Part shown: positions 9,656-18,828 of the stretch, in pieces
Layout of the letters: each line of letters opens with the position of its first letter
Position numbering within the stretch: the stretch's first letter is position 1
Assembly (NCBI GenBank): GCA_947167235.1
Contig: CAMVHF010000004.1
Span: 1 to 49,798, forward strand
Length of the DNA stretch: 49,798 bases
Source of the DNA: an uncultured Alphaproteobacteria bacterium
GTDB taxonomy: Bacteria > Pseudomonadota > Alphaproteobacteria > RF32 > CAG-239
Direction: 5' to 3'
Made by a program: the position numbers and the translations under genes
The notes under the pieces: generated by a model
Database searches by the model: none
Told to the model about the DNA's origin: nothing
The model's input: the letters and a program-made list of their open reading frames with translations, nothing else

Positions 9656-10936
9656 ATGTTGGATATAAAATTTGTCGTCGATAATGTCGATTGGGTTAAA
9701 AAAAGCTTGGGGAAGAAAGGTTTCCCGGCAGAAAAAGTTGATGAATTGGTACAAACTTTTTATGATATGAATAAGTTGAAAACCTCATCACAGGCTTTGG
9801 CAGAAGAAAAAAATAAACTGAGTAACTCAATCAAAAGTGCCTCAAGTGAGGATCGTCCGGCAATTATTGCCAAGAGTAAAGAAGTCGGTGAACAATTTAA
9901 GGCCGAACAAGAAAAATTATCCGAATTGGAAGCAAAATTCAATGATATGATGCTCAGAATGCCGAACTATCCGAGCGAAGACAGTCCGGAAGGACCGGAT
10001 GACAGCGCAAACGTTGTTTCCCGCAAGGTCGGTGATTTGCCGCATTTTGATTTTACACCGCGTGATCATATTGAGTTAATGGAAATCAATGATTGGAGCG
10101 AAATGGAGAGGATTGCTAAAGTTTCCGGTTCCAGAACATATGCAATCAAGAATGATTTGGCGCAGCTCGAATTAGCTATTCATATGATGGTTATGGATAA
10201 ATTGCGCGCGAACGGTTTTACTTTGATAACCGTACCGGCTATTTCTAAGGAAAAACCTTTGTATAATCAAGGATATCTGCCGTTTGCACGCGATGAAATT
10301 TATTATATGCCGGCCGATGATATATATTTGTCCGGAACGGCCGAGTTGATTTTGAATTCACTGCGTGCCGATGAAATGCTGACAGAAGCCGAATTGCCGA
10401 TTTTGTATGCCGGATTTTCGCCATGCTTCCGTCGTGAAGCCGGTGCCGCCGGTAAAGATACCCGCGGTTTGGTGCGTGTACACCAGTTTTTCAAGACCGA
10501 ACAATTCGTTATTTGCAAAAACGATATAGAGGAAAGCGAAAAATGGCATAAGAAATTGTTGCAGATTTCCGAAGAAGTTTTACAGGATTTGGAATTACCG
10601 TATCAGGTTTTGGAGGTCTGTACCGGTGATATGGGTGCGCCTAAATATCGTCAATACGATTTGGAAGCTTGGGTTCCGTCGCAAAATTGCTATCGTGAAA
10701 CACACTCTTGCTCAAATATTACCGAATGGCAGGCTCGCCGCACGAACTTGAGATATCGTGCCAATGACGGTAAAGTCAGATTTTGCCATACCTTGAATAA
10801 TACCGGTATTGCAACACCGCGTGCGTTGGTTCCGTTTATCGAAAACCATCAGCAAGCTGACGGAACGGTTCGGATTCCGGCCAAATTGCAACCGTATATG
10901 GGCGGTAAAAAGTTTATAGGTAAAAATGCAAAATAA
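9656..10936 (+). CDS. serS: Seryl-tRNA synthetase
   Basis: N-terminal coiled coil; class II motifs FSPCFRREAGAAGKDTRGLVRVHQFFKTEQ and ETHSCSNITEWQARR...LNNTGIATPRALVPFIENHQQADGTVRIPAKLQPYMGG. Confidence 0.98.
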   Translation: MLDIKFVVDNVDWVKKSLGKKGFPAEKVDELVQTFYDMNKLKTSSQALAEEKNKLSNSIKSASSEDRPAIIAKSKEVGEQFKAEQEKLSELEAKFNDMMLRMPNYPSEDSPEGPDDSANVVSRKVGDLPHFDFTPRDHIELMEINDWSEMERIAKVSGSRTYAIKNDLAQLELAIHMMVMDKLRANGFTLITVPAISKEKPLYNQGYLPFARDEIYYMPADDIYLSGTAELILNSLRADEMLTEAELPILYAGFSPCFRREAGAAGKDTRGLVRVHQFFKTEQFVICKNDIEESEKWHKKLLQISEEVLQDLELPYQVLEVCTGDMGAPKYRQYDLEAWVPSQNCYRETHSCSNITEWQARRTNLRYRANDGKVRFCHTLNNTGIATPRALVPFIENHQQADGTVRIPAKLQPYMGGKKFIGKNAK

Positions 10937-11552
10937 AGCCGCACAAATCTTGAATTTTATGAAAGTGTTGGATAAGGCGTGTTTGGTCAAACGTGCCACA
11001 CGCCTTTCCGATGGTCAGTTTGAAACCGATTCTTCGCATACTTTTAAACTTTGTTTTCTATGTATGCTCGTCTATCCTTATTTGAAGCATGAATATAACT
11101 ACACGCGTTTATTGGAATTGGCGTTGGTGCATGATATTGCCGAGGCCGAAACCGGTGATTGTCCGCGTTCGGTACAGCGTCGGCATCCGGAGATGAAAGC
11201 CCAAAAAGATTTGAATGAACGTGAAGCCATGCTTAAATACAAAAATATGCTACCGGCACTGCTCGGGGAGCAGATTTTTGATTTATATCAGGAATATGAA
11301 GATAAAAAGACGCCGGAATCGCGTTTAGTTACGGCCTTGGATAAAATAGATGCCAATCTGCAGGCAAATCAATATCATGACGGTGATGTTCGCTATTGGC
11401 TTGATTTGGAAGACGGCGATGAATATCTGACAATTAATACCGAGAAAAAAGAAGTTGTTGCCGTTTTAGATGAGAAAATCGTCGAAGAAGTCGAAGATGC
11501 CGTCATCGCTTTAACCAAAGGAAATATCAAAAAGTGCAATCTCAAACCTTAA
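10926..11552 (+). CDS. HD-domain phosphohydrolase (HDDC2/YfbR-like)
   Basis: SHTFKLCFLCML...LELALVHDIAEAETGD (HD motif); overlaps the serS end by 11 bp. Confidence 0.85.
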   Translation: MQNKAAQILNFMKVLDKACLVKRATRLSDGQFETDSSHTFKLCFLCMLVYPYLKHEYNYTRLLELALVHDIAEAETGDCPRSVQRRHPEMKAQKDLNEREAMLKYKNMLPALLGEQIFDLYQEYEDKKTPESRLVTALDKIDANLQANQYHDGDVRYWLDLEDGDEYLTINTEKKEVVAVLDEKIVEEVEDAVIALTKGNIKKCNLKP

Positions 11553-12211
11553 ATGTGGAAAAATTGCGTGTTGCCGCTTTTGATTGGGATAATACCTTAT
11601 CTCTTAATCGCGATGTTTTGGTTAAATCAATTGATAAAGTTTTAGCCGAATATGGTCTGCCAAAGTGGGAAGTCGTTAAAAATAAACGTAATCCGGATTT
11701 GTCTTTTAGGGATAATTTTCCGCTGATTTTCGGAGATAATTTCGTTACCGCTTATGAAAAATATTGCGCTTACTATCGTGAGTTGGCGCCAAATAAAGTC
11801 AAAGCACCTGTCGGTGCGATTGATTTATTGAATCTTTTACGCGATAAAAATGTTAAAGTTGTTGTTGTGACAAACAAAGACCGTCGGCTTTTGGAATTTG
11901 AATTGCCGTTCTTATATCAACCGGAACTTTTTGATAATATCGTGTGCGGTCATGAGGCACCGAAAGATAAGCCGGCGCCGCAGCAACTCGAATTTGCCGT
12001 GCAGAAATTTACAACAAATATTACATCCGAAAGCGTATGGATGGTCGGTGACAGTGCGATGGACAGCAAGTGCGCGCTTGCGGCCGGCGCGAAGGCTGTT
12101 CGTATAGGAAATCCGATTTGGGGCGATGCGGAAAAGCAGGACGGGAGAATTATCCGTTTTACGGATTTTTCTTCTTTATTGCAGAGTGTTAAGGAACAAA
12201 ATAATGCCTAA
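11534..12211 (+). CDS. HAD-superfamily hydrolase
   Basis: FDWDNTLS (DxDxT), VVVTNKDRR, KPAPQQLEFA, VWMVGDSAMDSKCALAAGAKAVRIG; GTG start overlapping the previous gene. Confidence 0.88.
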   Translation: MQSQTLNVEKLRVAAFDWDNTLSLNRDVLVKSIDKVLAEYGLPKWEVVKNKRNPDLSFRDNFPLIFGDNFVTAYEKYCAYYRELAPNKVKAPVGAIDLLNLLRDKNVKVVVVTNKDRRLLEFELPFLYQPELFDNIVCGHEAPKDKPAPQQLEFAVQKFTTNITSESVWMVGDSAMDSKCALAAGAKAVRIGNPIWGDAEKQDGRIIRFTDFSSLLQSVKEQNNA

Positions 12212-13481
12212 GCAATCGACAAATCTTTTTAAAAAAATTGTACGTCGACTTTTATTAGCGGCTGTTTTGGTTTTGATTGTTTGGGCCAATGTTATCCGTT
12301 TCAACGATAATTTATATGCCAATTATGAAAAAATTGTTGATTACGGGCGCGTACGAGAGGTTGCCGAAGTTGTCAATCCGGTAATGGCAGCCATTTTTTA
12401 TGATGATAAGGTGACCGTTCGTAAAAATATTTCGACTTACTATAATCATTTTGATAACTATAAGAAACAGAATGTTAAAATAGTTGTTGTTCCTAAAAAA
12501 ATTACGCCGGACAGTCAGTTGATTGTTAAAAAATTATATGCCGAAATTTACAGATATAATAAAGTTGAAAAAATAGCTCTGGTGGCAGATGAAACCGGAG
12601 ATATTTCGGCTCATATAGCGTTGCTGGAAAAAGTAATGCACATTGATAAAATTAAAAAAATTGTCTTAAATGATAATGATTTATCAGCCGAAAAGACCAT
12701 TGATGAATATTTAAATAATAAACATAACGTGGTTGTGATGTTAGCCGATCTGTCTAAAGGTTTTAATTCGGATAATACTGATTTTCTGTTGGAAGAAGCT
12801 GTCTATTTTGCGCAAAAGTATTTTTATCACTTAGAAGTTTTTGATGTGGTGGATACGCAAATTGCGCATGCTGTCGAAAAAGATTACTTTTCGTTGCTGT
12901 CTTTAACCAACAATAAAGATGAGCCTGTTGCGATGAAACAAAAACGCAATTTAGCCTTGTTTACACAACATTATGAAACTGAATTGCTGCGGTATTTTAA
13001 AATGAATTTGCATAGTTCCGAAGATATAATCTGGCCGGAGAAAACGGCGCGCAATTTCAGAATGTTTGACCGCGGCTGGCTGTATGTGCGGTTGTATGAT
13101 GAAGAATTTAAGGAAATATTTGATCGAAAAATCATTAATTATGATAAGGGTGTTATTGTTTCTTTAATTAATATAGCGCGTAAAGCGGCCGTCAAAATAG
13201 GTGCGAAAAGGATTAAATATATTCGAATAAATTTACTGACCGATATAGAAAAAATTAATAAAGCTAAAGATACAATGCTTATCAGTTATTTGGATCAGGA
13301 TGACGGGGTGTATGTCGAGTATAAAGAGTATAAGGCCTTACTAATTGCCGACGAACGACCGGACGATCCGGCCGAATTGACGGCGGCAGTACGCAAAAAA
13401 GCCGGTATTCCGTCGGAAGTTCCGGATGAGGAAATTAACTTTTATAAGTTCAAATCAGTGGAGATAAATGATGAAAATTAA
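12204..13481 (+). CDS. Membrane-anchored protein with MEMO-like N-terminal and AMMECR1-like C-terminal regions (degenerate)
   Basis: ATG at 12204 overlaps the HAD stop, so the ORF-track start at 12126 is likely too early. TM segment LLLAAVLVLIVWANV; NPVMAAIFYDD and KIVVVPKKI resemble MEMO; KAGIPSEVPDEEINFYKFKSVEI resembles the AMMECR1 C-terminus. Confidence 0.6.
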   Translation: MPKQSTNLFKKIVRRLLLAAVLVLIVWANVIRFNDNLYANYEKIVDYGRVREVAEVVNPVMAAIFYDDKVTVRKNISTYYNHFDNYKKQNVKIVVVPKKITPDSQLIVKKLYAEIYRYNKVEKIALVADETGDISAHIALLEKVMHIDKIKKIVLNDNDLSAEKTIDEYLNNKHNVVVMLADLSKGFNSDNTDFLLEEAVYFAQKYFYHLEVFDVVDTQIAHAVEKDYFSLLSLTNNKDEPVAMKQKRNLALFTQHYETELLRYFKMNLHSSEDIIWPEKTARNFRMFDRGWLYVRLYDEEFKEIFDRKIINYDKGVIVSLINIARKAAVKIGAKRIKYIRINLLTDIEKINKAKDTMLISYLDQDDGVYVEYKEYKALLIADERPDDPAELTAAVRKKAGIPSEVPDEEINFYKFKSVEINDEN

Positions 13482-15186
13482 CGGTTTTAATTTGAAGTAT
13501 TCGGCAGAAGATCTGAAGCATAAATTAACCGAAGAAACCAGACAAGTGATATTGATCGATGCCAATCATCCGTCATACCTGAATTTGTCTGACGGTGATA
13601 AAAAAGCTTTCGGCTATCTGATTAATGCGGCTAAAATAATGAATGATGTTGCTCTTGAAATGGATCATCCGCTGAATTTGACGCAAAAACAGGCATTGGA
13701 AGTCGAAGCTGCAAACAGCGAATATGCGGCAGATGCCTTGAAATTATTTAATTTTCTGAACGGTGTTGCCGGTTCTAACGGTATAGATAAAGAACCGGTA
13801 GAGATTTTTGAAGGTATTCACATTTATCAGGGACGCAATTTTTATCCGACCGATTTAACGGAAGAGGAATTTCATCAAATAATAGATAAAATGCTTGATG
13901 AAGATAAAATTGACGAAGTTAAAAAGATTTTAAGCGCTCGAACCATGGTCAGACGTCAGGAAGATGAGTTGACGGCGCTTGATTATACCGAATATTTTGC
14001 CGACGAGTTTTCGGAAATTGCCAACGAGTTGGAATGTGCCGCACACTTTACAACCGATGAATTATTTAAAGATTTTTTGGGTTGGCAGGCTCAAGCTTTG
14101 TTGCAAAATAATGATGAAATGGACGAGTTGGCCGATAAACATTGGGCGCGTATGCAAGATACACCGCTTGAATTTACCATAAGCCGCGAAAACTATGATG
14201 ATCAGATGACGCCGACAATATTTTCCAATAAAGAATTATGTGCGCGCCTGGAAGAATTGAATATTAAACCGGTTCCGAAAGATATGCTCGGCGTGCGTGT
14301 CGGTGTCGTTAATAAAGAAGGAACAAAGTTGTTGCTAACCTTCAAAGATGAAATGACAAAATTAGCATCGCTTATGCCTTTTGCCGATACATACACGCAA
14401 AATGTCGGCGGAAGTAAGGGACTAAAACAAACAATGGTTGATGCCGATATTGCCGCTTTAACCGGAGATTATGCACTTTGTCGCGGTGGAATTACGTTGG
14501 CTCAGAATTTACCGAATAATGATAAGCGCTCGCTTCAGCACGGCGGCGGACGCCGTAATGTTTATCATCGTCAGGTTCGCCAGAGTTCGGATAAAGCTAA
14601 AACACAAAAAATTCTGGAGCATTTGGTTAGTCCGGAATTGCATCAATATTATGATGAAGAGGCCGATCATTTGTTTGTTATCGGGCATGAAAACGGTCAC
14701 TCTTTGGGACCGGACAGCTCGTATCAGACGGCTTTGGGAATTTATCAGCATATTATTGAAGAGCATAAAGCCGATGTTATTTCCGCTTCCATGATGCCGC
14801 AATATGTTAAGGCCGGTATAATCAGTGAAGAGCAACTTAAAAAAATCTATACGACATGGGTGGTTCGTCGTTTGTTTATGACGGCTTATCCGGAAGATAA
14901 AGAAGCACATCGTGTTGCGGATTTGATTGAATTTAACTATTTGCACGATCATAAAGCTTTTAGCTTTGATGAAGATAAGAAGCTGCATATTGATTTTGCC
15001 GCCATGGAGAAAGTTACGCGTTTACTTTTGGAAGATATAATCAAAGTACAGCTGTCAAAATCTCCGGAATATGCTAAAGAATTTGTTGACAAGTGGACGC
15101 AATGGGGCGATATATTAAAATATATTTCGGAATATAAGCGCAGCTTAGGTGTTAAGCCGTATATCGAAATTGTATCATCGTTTTAA
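13468..15186 (+). CDS. M49 (dipeptidyl-peptidase III)-like zinc metallopeptidase
   Basis: VIGHENGHSLGPDSSYQTALGIYQHIIEEHKADVISASM: HExxH followed by an EExxAD-type glutamate, as in M49/DPP III relatives; no signal peptide. Confidence 0.72.
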   Translation: MMKINGFNLKYSAEDLKHKLTEETRQVILIDANHPSYLNLSDGDKKAFGYLINAAKIMNDVALEMDHPLNLTQKQALEVEAANSEYAADALKLFNFLNGVAGSNGIDKEPVEIFEGIHIYQGRNFYPTDLTEEEFHQIIDKMLDEDKIDEVKKILSARTMVRRQEDELTALDYTEYFADEFSEIANELECAAHFTTDELFKDFLGWQAQALLQNNDEMDELADKHWARMQDTPLEFTISRENYDDQMTPTIFSNKELCARLEELNIKPVPKDMLGVRVGVVNKEGTKLLLTFKDEMTKLASLMPFADTYTQNVGGSKGLKQTMVDADIAALTGDYALCRGGITLAQNLPNNDKRSLQHGGGRRNVYHRQVRQSSDKAKTQKILEHLVSPELHQYYDEEADHLFVIGHENGHSLGPDSSYQTALGIYQHIIEEHKADVISASMMPQYVKAGIISEEQLKKIYTTWVVRRLFMTAYPEDKEAHRVADLIEFNYLHDHKAFSFDEDKKLHIDFAAMEKVTRLLLEDIIKVQLSKSPEYAKEFVDKWTQWGDILKYISEYKRSLGVKPYIEIVSSF

Positions 15187-15204
15187 GTAAAGTGAGAAAG
15201 GTTG

Positions 15205-15594
15205 ATGTTTAAGAAACTTGGCGCAGGTGAATATCCTTTAAAAACGGTTTTTTGGATGTTCGGTTTGTTGGGCTTTTTCTTTTTCTATATTATAACCAGT
15301 ATTACGCACAGCGGTATACTTCGATTGATTTGTCCTTATCGCACTTTATGCACGCGCAATCTTATTTCGTATATTCATTTGAATGCACCGACAATTATGT
15401 TGCATAGAGGCAATTTACTGCCTTATATTGCTTCTCATATTTTGTTGGGCGCGGCATTTACCGTTTATATGTATGTGGTATTGCGCGGCTTATGGAAATG
15501 CTGCGAAACATACGAAGGAAGTAAATTTTGGGAATACAGTGCTAAGTTTATTTTAATAAGTTTAAGCTTATTATGCTTCAAGTCTTTAATATAA
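15205..15594 (+). CDS. Small integral membrane protein, unknown function
   Basis: About 129 aa, three hydrophobic stretches; ATG at 15205 preceded by gagaaagg. Confidence 0.6.
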   Translation: MFKKLGAGEYPLKTVFWMFGLLGFFFFYIITSITHSGILRLICPYRTLCTRNLISYIHLNAPTIMLHRGNLLPYIASHILLGAAFTVYMYVVLRGLWKCCETYEGSKFWEYSAKFILISLSLLCFKSLI

Positions 15595-15606
15595 GGAGTT
15601 CGGACT

Positions 15607-15774
15607 ATGAAAAAAATTCTTATATTGTTCATGTTGATTATGGTGGCTTCTTGCACTGTTTTTGAAGCCGGTAAAATGAAAGATGAACGCAAAAAGCTTT
15701 ACGAACATAATAATAATGCGGAATATTGCAAACAATATCCTAAAAAGTGTGTTAATAATATTCCGTGGACATAG
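15607..15774 (+). CDS. Small lipoprotein (55 aa)
   Basis: MKKILILFMLIMVASCTVFEAGKMKDERKKLYEHNNNAEYCKQYPKKCVNNIPWT; lipobox MVASC; upstream aaggag. Not in the ORF track because it is under 60 aa. Confidence 0.65.
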   Translation: MKKILILFMLIMVASCTVFEAGKMKDERKKLYEHNNNAEYCKQYPKKCVNNIPWT

Positions 15775-15786
15775 TTTTATGGTAAC

Positions 15787-15818
15787 AAAAAAAAAGCCCC
15801 TTTGGTCGGGGCTTTTTT
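15787..15818. terminator. Bidirectional intrinsic terminator
   Basis: aaaaaaaaagcccc-tttggtc-ggggctttttt. Confidence 0.9.
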
Positions 15819-15841
15819 AATTAAGTATTTTGTTTTAAGTT

Positions 15842-16348
15842 TTATTCTATGGCATAAATGTCTTTAACATGCCACTCTTTTACGGTTGCATTTGCGGGTG
15901 TCAAAACGTAAATAATCGTGCCTTGGCATAAGCCGAACCATTTGCCGTTGCAAGCACTGTCGGTATATATTTCAACCGTATTGTTAGGTAAAACCTTTTT
16001 AGCGGTAAATTTATAACTGATTTCCGTCGGTCTTTCCACACTTTGTTCGCTCATAAAGATAAAACGAGGCAAATCAAGATTTTGACAATATTTTATATTG
16101 GTGTCGATGGTACATTTGATGGCTTTTTCGACAGCACATAACATTTCGTTTTGTTCGGAACATTCTTCCGGTAAATTTTCGATATTAAAAGTATACAGAC
16201 TGTCAGGTAGTTTTTCTTCCTCTTGTTGGACGGTCGTTTCTTCACTTTGAACCGTTGTTTTTTCTTGCGGTTCGGATTTTTTTAATAGCGTGCAGCTGAA
16301 ACCTAATAAGCCGAGCATGCACAATACAACAATGATTTTTCTTAACAT
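15842..16348 (-). CDS. Putative lipoprotein, unknown function
   Basis: Lipobox LLGFSC, low-complexity E/T/Q linker, 168 aa. Confidence 0.6.
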   Translation of the reverse strand: MLRKIIVVLCMLGLLGFSCTLLKKSEPQEKTTVQSEETTVQQEEEKLPDSLYTFNIENLPEECSEQNEMLCAVEKAIKCTIDTNIKYCQNLDLPRFIFMSEQSVERPTEISYKFTAKKVLPNNTVEIYTDSACNGKWFGLCQGTIIYVLTPANATVKEWHVKDIYAIE

Positions 16349-16357
16349 TTTGTTTCC

Positions 16358-16912
16358 TTAATTAAAATGGTATTCAATACCGATGGTATATTCGGTGGCA
16401 TATTTGTAATTGCTCAGATGATCAAAATTAATGTATCTGGCAAGTAATCGGGTTTGCCATGACGGCGTTATGAGATATTTCAGACCGCCGCCGAAACGAT
16501 ATCCGTACCCATGTTCGTTATGATGTTTTTGCGGATGATTTTTTATTTTAAAAACATATTCGCCGATGCCGGCCGTCGCAATCAATGAAATTGTTTTATC
16601 GCAGCCGAGCGGCAAATAAGCGTTTGCGTCCAAACCATAGGCTCGATAAGACTGCTTATTTTTGATATCCGGACGGCGGTGATTATCGGTATTGCTTTGG
16701 TCGAAAAATATTTCCGTGCCGAAATAAGGGCTGTATTCCGAGCCTAATCTTAAATTAATGTTGTGATGGTGCGGTGACATATTTCGAGCCGAAGTTCGGG
16801 TGTAAGCATAATCAGCACCGACATACGGAATATATTTATATGTATCGGCTTTTGCAAAAGAGCTCATTGACATTAAAATTGCCGTTGTTAAAAGAAATGT
16901 AATTTTTTTCAT
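16358..16912 (-). CDS. Outer-membrane beta-barrel protein (OmpA/OMP_b-brl-like)
   Basis: Signal peptide; YIPYVGADYAYTRTSAR...LRLGSEYSPYFGTEIFF...LIATAGIGEYVF...YRFGGGLKYLITPSWQTRLLARYI...YTIGIEYHFN. Confidence 0.8.
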   Translation of the reverse strand: MKKITFLLTTAILMSMSSFAKADTYKYIPYVGADYAYTRTSARNMSPHHHNINLRLGSEYSPYFGTEIFFDQSNTDNHRRPDIKNKQSYRAYGLDANAYLPLGCDKTISLIATAGIGEYVFKIKNHPQKHHNEHGYGYRFGGGLKYLITPSWQTRLLARYINFDHLSNYKYATEYTIGIEYHFN

Positions 16913-17040
16913 TTAATATTCCTTTTGTTATATTCGGTGTTATTATAATAAAAATATTGCAAAAATAAAGTATTTTATAAAAAATATTGTTTATGATTAA
17001 TTTTTATGTTATTTTAGATAAACAGACGAGGTGGTTTAAA

Positions 17041-17718
17041 ATGTTGAAAAGAGATAATGAAACAGGTCGTTCAATGGTTGAAATGATGGGCTATATGGCC
17101 GTTGCCATTTCATTGGTTGCATCCGTAGGTCATTTGGTTGCAAAAGCGTTTGACGATTATAAATACAGTAAAGCTTATATACAGCTGACCGATTTAGTTG
17201 ACAGTATAGTTCAAGCGGCCGCCATAGATGCCGACTATCAGGAAGTTGTTAAAATGATAAACGGCGAAAGTGTCGACGCCAAGAAAAATGCCGAAGGTCA
17301 AAAGATGATTCCGTCTTCTTATCGGCGAATCGGTAAGACATTATACCACGCTTTCGGCGGCAAAGTGACAATTTCTCTGCCTCCGGTTGACGGGGCTATT
17401 GATTTGGGCGAAGCAATTAATGATGCCGAAGATGAAACCGCCCATTCCGATAAATTAGCCATTACTTTTGAAGGATTAAATCGAAAACAATGTATCGAGA
17501 TGTCCTTAAAAGACTGGAATAATAACAAAAATATAGATTTGTACGCCATCATCATTAATTCGACGAATTATTGGTATTGGCCTGCTTATACGTCTTTCTC
17601 GGGTACAACGGATAATACCCTGCCGGTAACGCGTGTTGCCGTCACCGGTACCGGAGACAGTGATGAAGGACAGTGTAACCGAGATAAAAATAATTCGATA
17701 ATGTGGATATTTAACTGA
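17041..17718 (+). CDS. Prepilin-like protein with type III/IV prepilin cleavage motif
   Basis: ETG|RSMVEMMGYMAVAISLVASVGHLV (Gly at -1, Glu at +5, hydrophobic helix); IPSSYR...GGKVTISL...LAITFEGLNRKQCIEMSL resembles PilS-type pilins. ATG at 17041 preferred over the track start at 16987/16993. Confidence 0.75.
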   Translation: MLKRDNETGRSMVEMMGYMAVAISLVASVGHLVAKAFDDYKYSKAYIQLTDLVDSIVQAAAIDADYQEVVKMINGESVDAKKNAEGQKMIPSSYRRIGKTLYHAFGGKVTISLPPVDGAIDLGEAINDAEDETAHSDKLAITFEGLNRKQCIEMSLKDWNNNKNIDLYAIIINSTNYWYWPAYTSFSGTTDNTLPVTRVAVTGTGDSDEGQCNRDKNNSIMWIFN

Positions 17719-17809
17719 TAACTTTATGTGATTAAATGATAATTACACTTGAAGTTATGATGTTTTGTGATAATTATTGTAAAAATATACTTTTATAAGG
17801 AGAACAAAG

Positions 17810-18238
17810 ATGACCGGTTCTATTGTATTACCACCTGATTATAAGCCATCTGCAGATGAAGAATATATGAACGAAATGCAGTTGGAATATTTCCGCCAAA
17901 AATTGGAAGCTTGGAAAAAGTCTTTGGTATCTCAGTCTGCGGATACCTTGGATGATTTGCGTCAAGGCGGTTTGAACCAGCCTGATGAAATTGACAGAGC
18001 TTCTTTGGAAACGGATAAAGCTCTTGATTTGCGTACAAAAGACAGAATTCGTAAATTGATTACCAAAATCGATCAAGCTTTAGACCGCATTGAAGACGGT
18101 TCCTACGGATATTGTGAAGAAACAGGCGAACCTATCGGTATTGAACGTTTGGAAGCTCGCCCTGTCGCAACGCTGTCAGTTGAAGCTCAAGAACGTCACG
18201 AGCGTATGGAGAAGACTTTCGACGACGAAAATGCTTAA
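17810..18238 (+). CDS. dksA: RNA polymerase-binding protein DksA
   Basis: YFRQKLEAWK...ALDRIEDGSYGYCEETGEPIGIERLEARPVATLSVEAQERHE. Confidence 0.95.
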   Translation: MTGSIVLPPDYKPSADEEYMNEMQLEYFRQKLEAWKKSLVSQSADTLDDLRQGGLNQPDEIDRASLETDKALDLRTKDRIRKLITKIDQALDRIEDGSYGYCEETGEPIGIERLEARPVATLSVEAQERHERMEKTFDDENA

Positions 18239-18255
18239 AATTTTTTAAGGTTCCT

Positions 18256-18828
18256 ATGGAAAAGAAAGATTTTATTTTAGCATCCGGCTCGCCGCAACGT
18301 ATTGCACTGTTGCGGCAAGTTGCTTATGAGCCGAAAGAAATTTGTCCGGCAGATATTTGTGAAGATTGTTTATTGCACGAAAAACCGCTGCCTTATGTTC
18401 GCCGTATGGCTCTTGAAAAAGCTAAGCATGTTGCCGGTTTAAAAAAAGGTAAAAATATATTGGCTTGCGATACGATTGTGGTTGTCGGTCAGCGTATTTT
18501 GCATAAATCGAAAGATGCCGATGAACAACGCGAACACATGAAATTGCTTTCGGGAAGAACGCATCGTGTCATAAGTTCGGTTTGTGTTATCGATAAGAGC
18601 GGCCGTATTTCACAGCGTACGGTTTCTACAAAAATTTCAATGAAGTGTTTGACAAAGCAGGAAATAGAGGATTATTTGGCGTGCGGCGAATGGATCGGCG
18701 TATGCGGATATAAAATTGAAGGCAGGCTTGCCGCGTATGTGACCAGAATGGTCGGTTCGTATTCCGGTGTTGTCGGTTTGCCGCTGAATGAAACGGTTAA
18801 TTTATTAAAAGGAGTAGGGGTAAAATGA
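18256..18828 (+). CDS. maf: Maf-like septum formation/nucleotide pyrophosphatase
   Basis: ILASGSPQRIALLRQ, ACDTIVVVGQRIL, LSGRTHRVISSVCVI, GEWIGVCGYKIEG, GSYSGVVGLPL. Confidence 0.95.
   Translation: MEKKDFILASGSPQRIALLRQVAYEPKEICPADICEDCLLHEKPLPYVRRMALEKAKHVAGLKKGKNILACDTIVVVGQRILHKSKDADEQREHMKLLSGRTHRVISSVCVIDKSGRISQRTVSTKISMKCLTKQEIEDYLACGEWIGVCGYKIEGRLAAYVTRMVGSYSGVVGLPLNETVNLLKGVGVK

Noticed and set aside
17719-17809. Inverted repeats (gtgatta/taattac-like) upstream of dksA as a defined operator
   Set aside because: The half-sites are imperfect and AT-rich, and could be chance.
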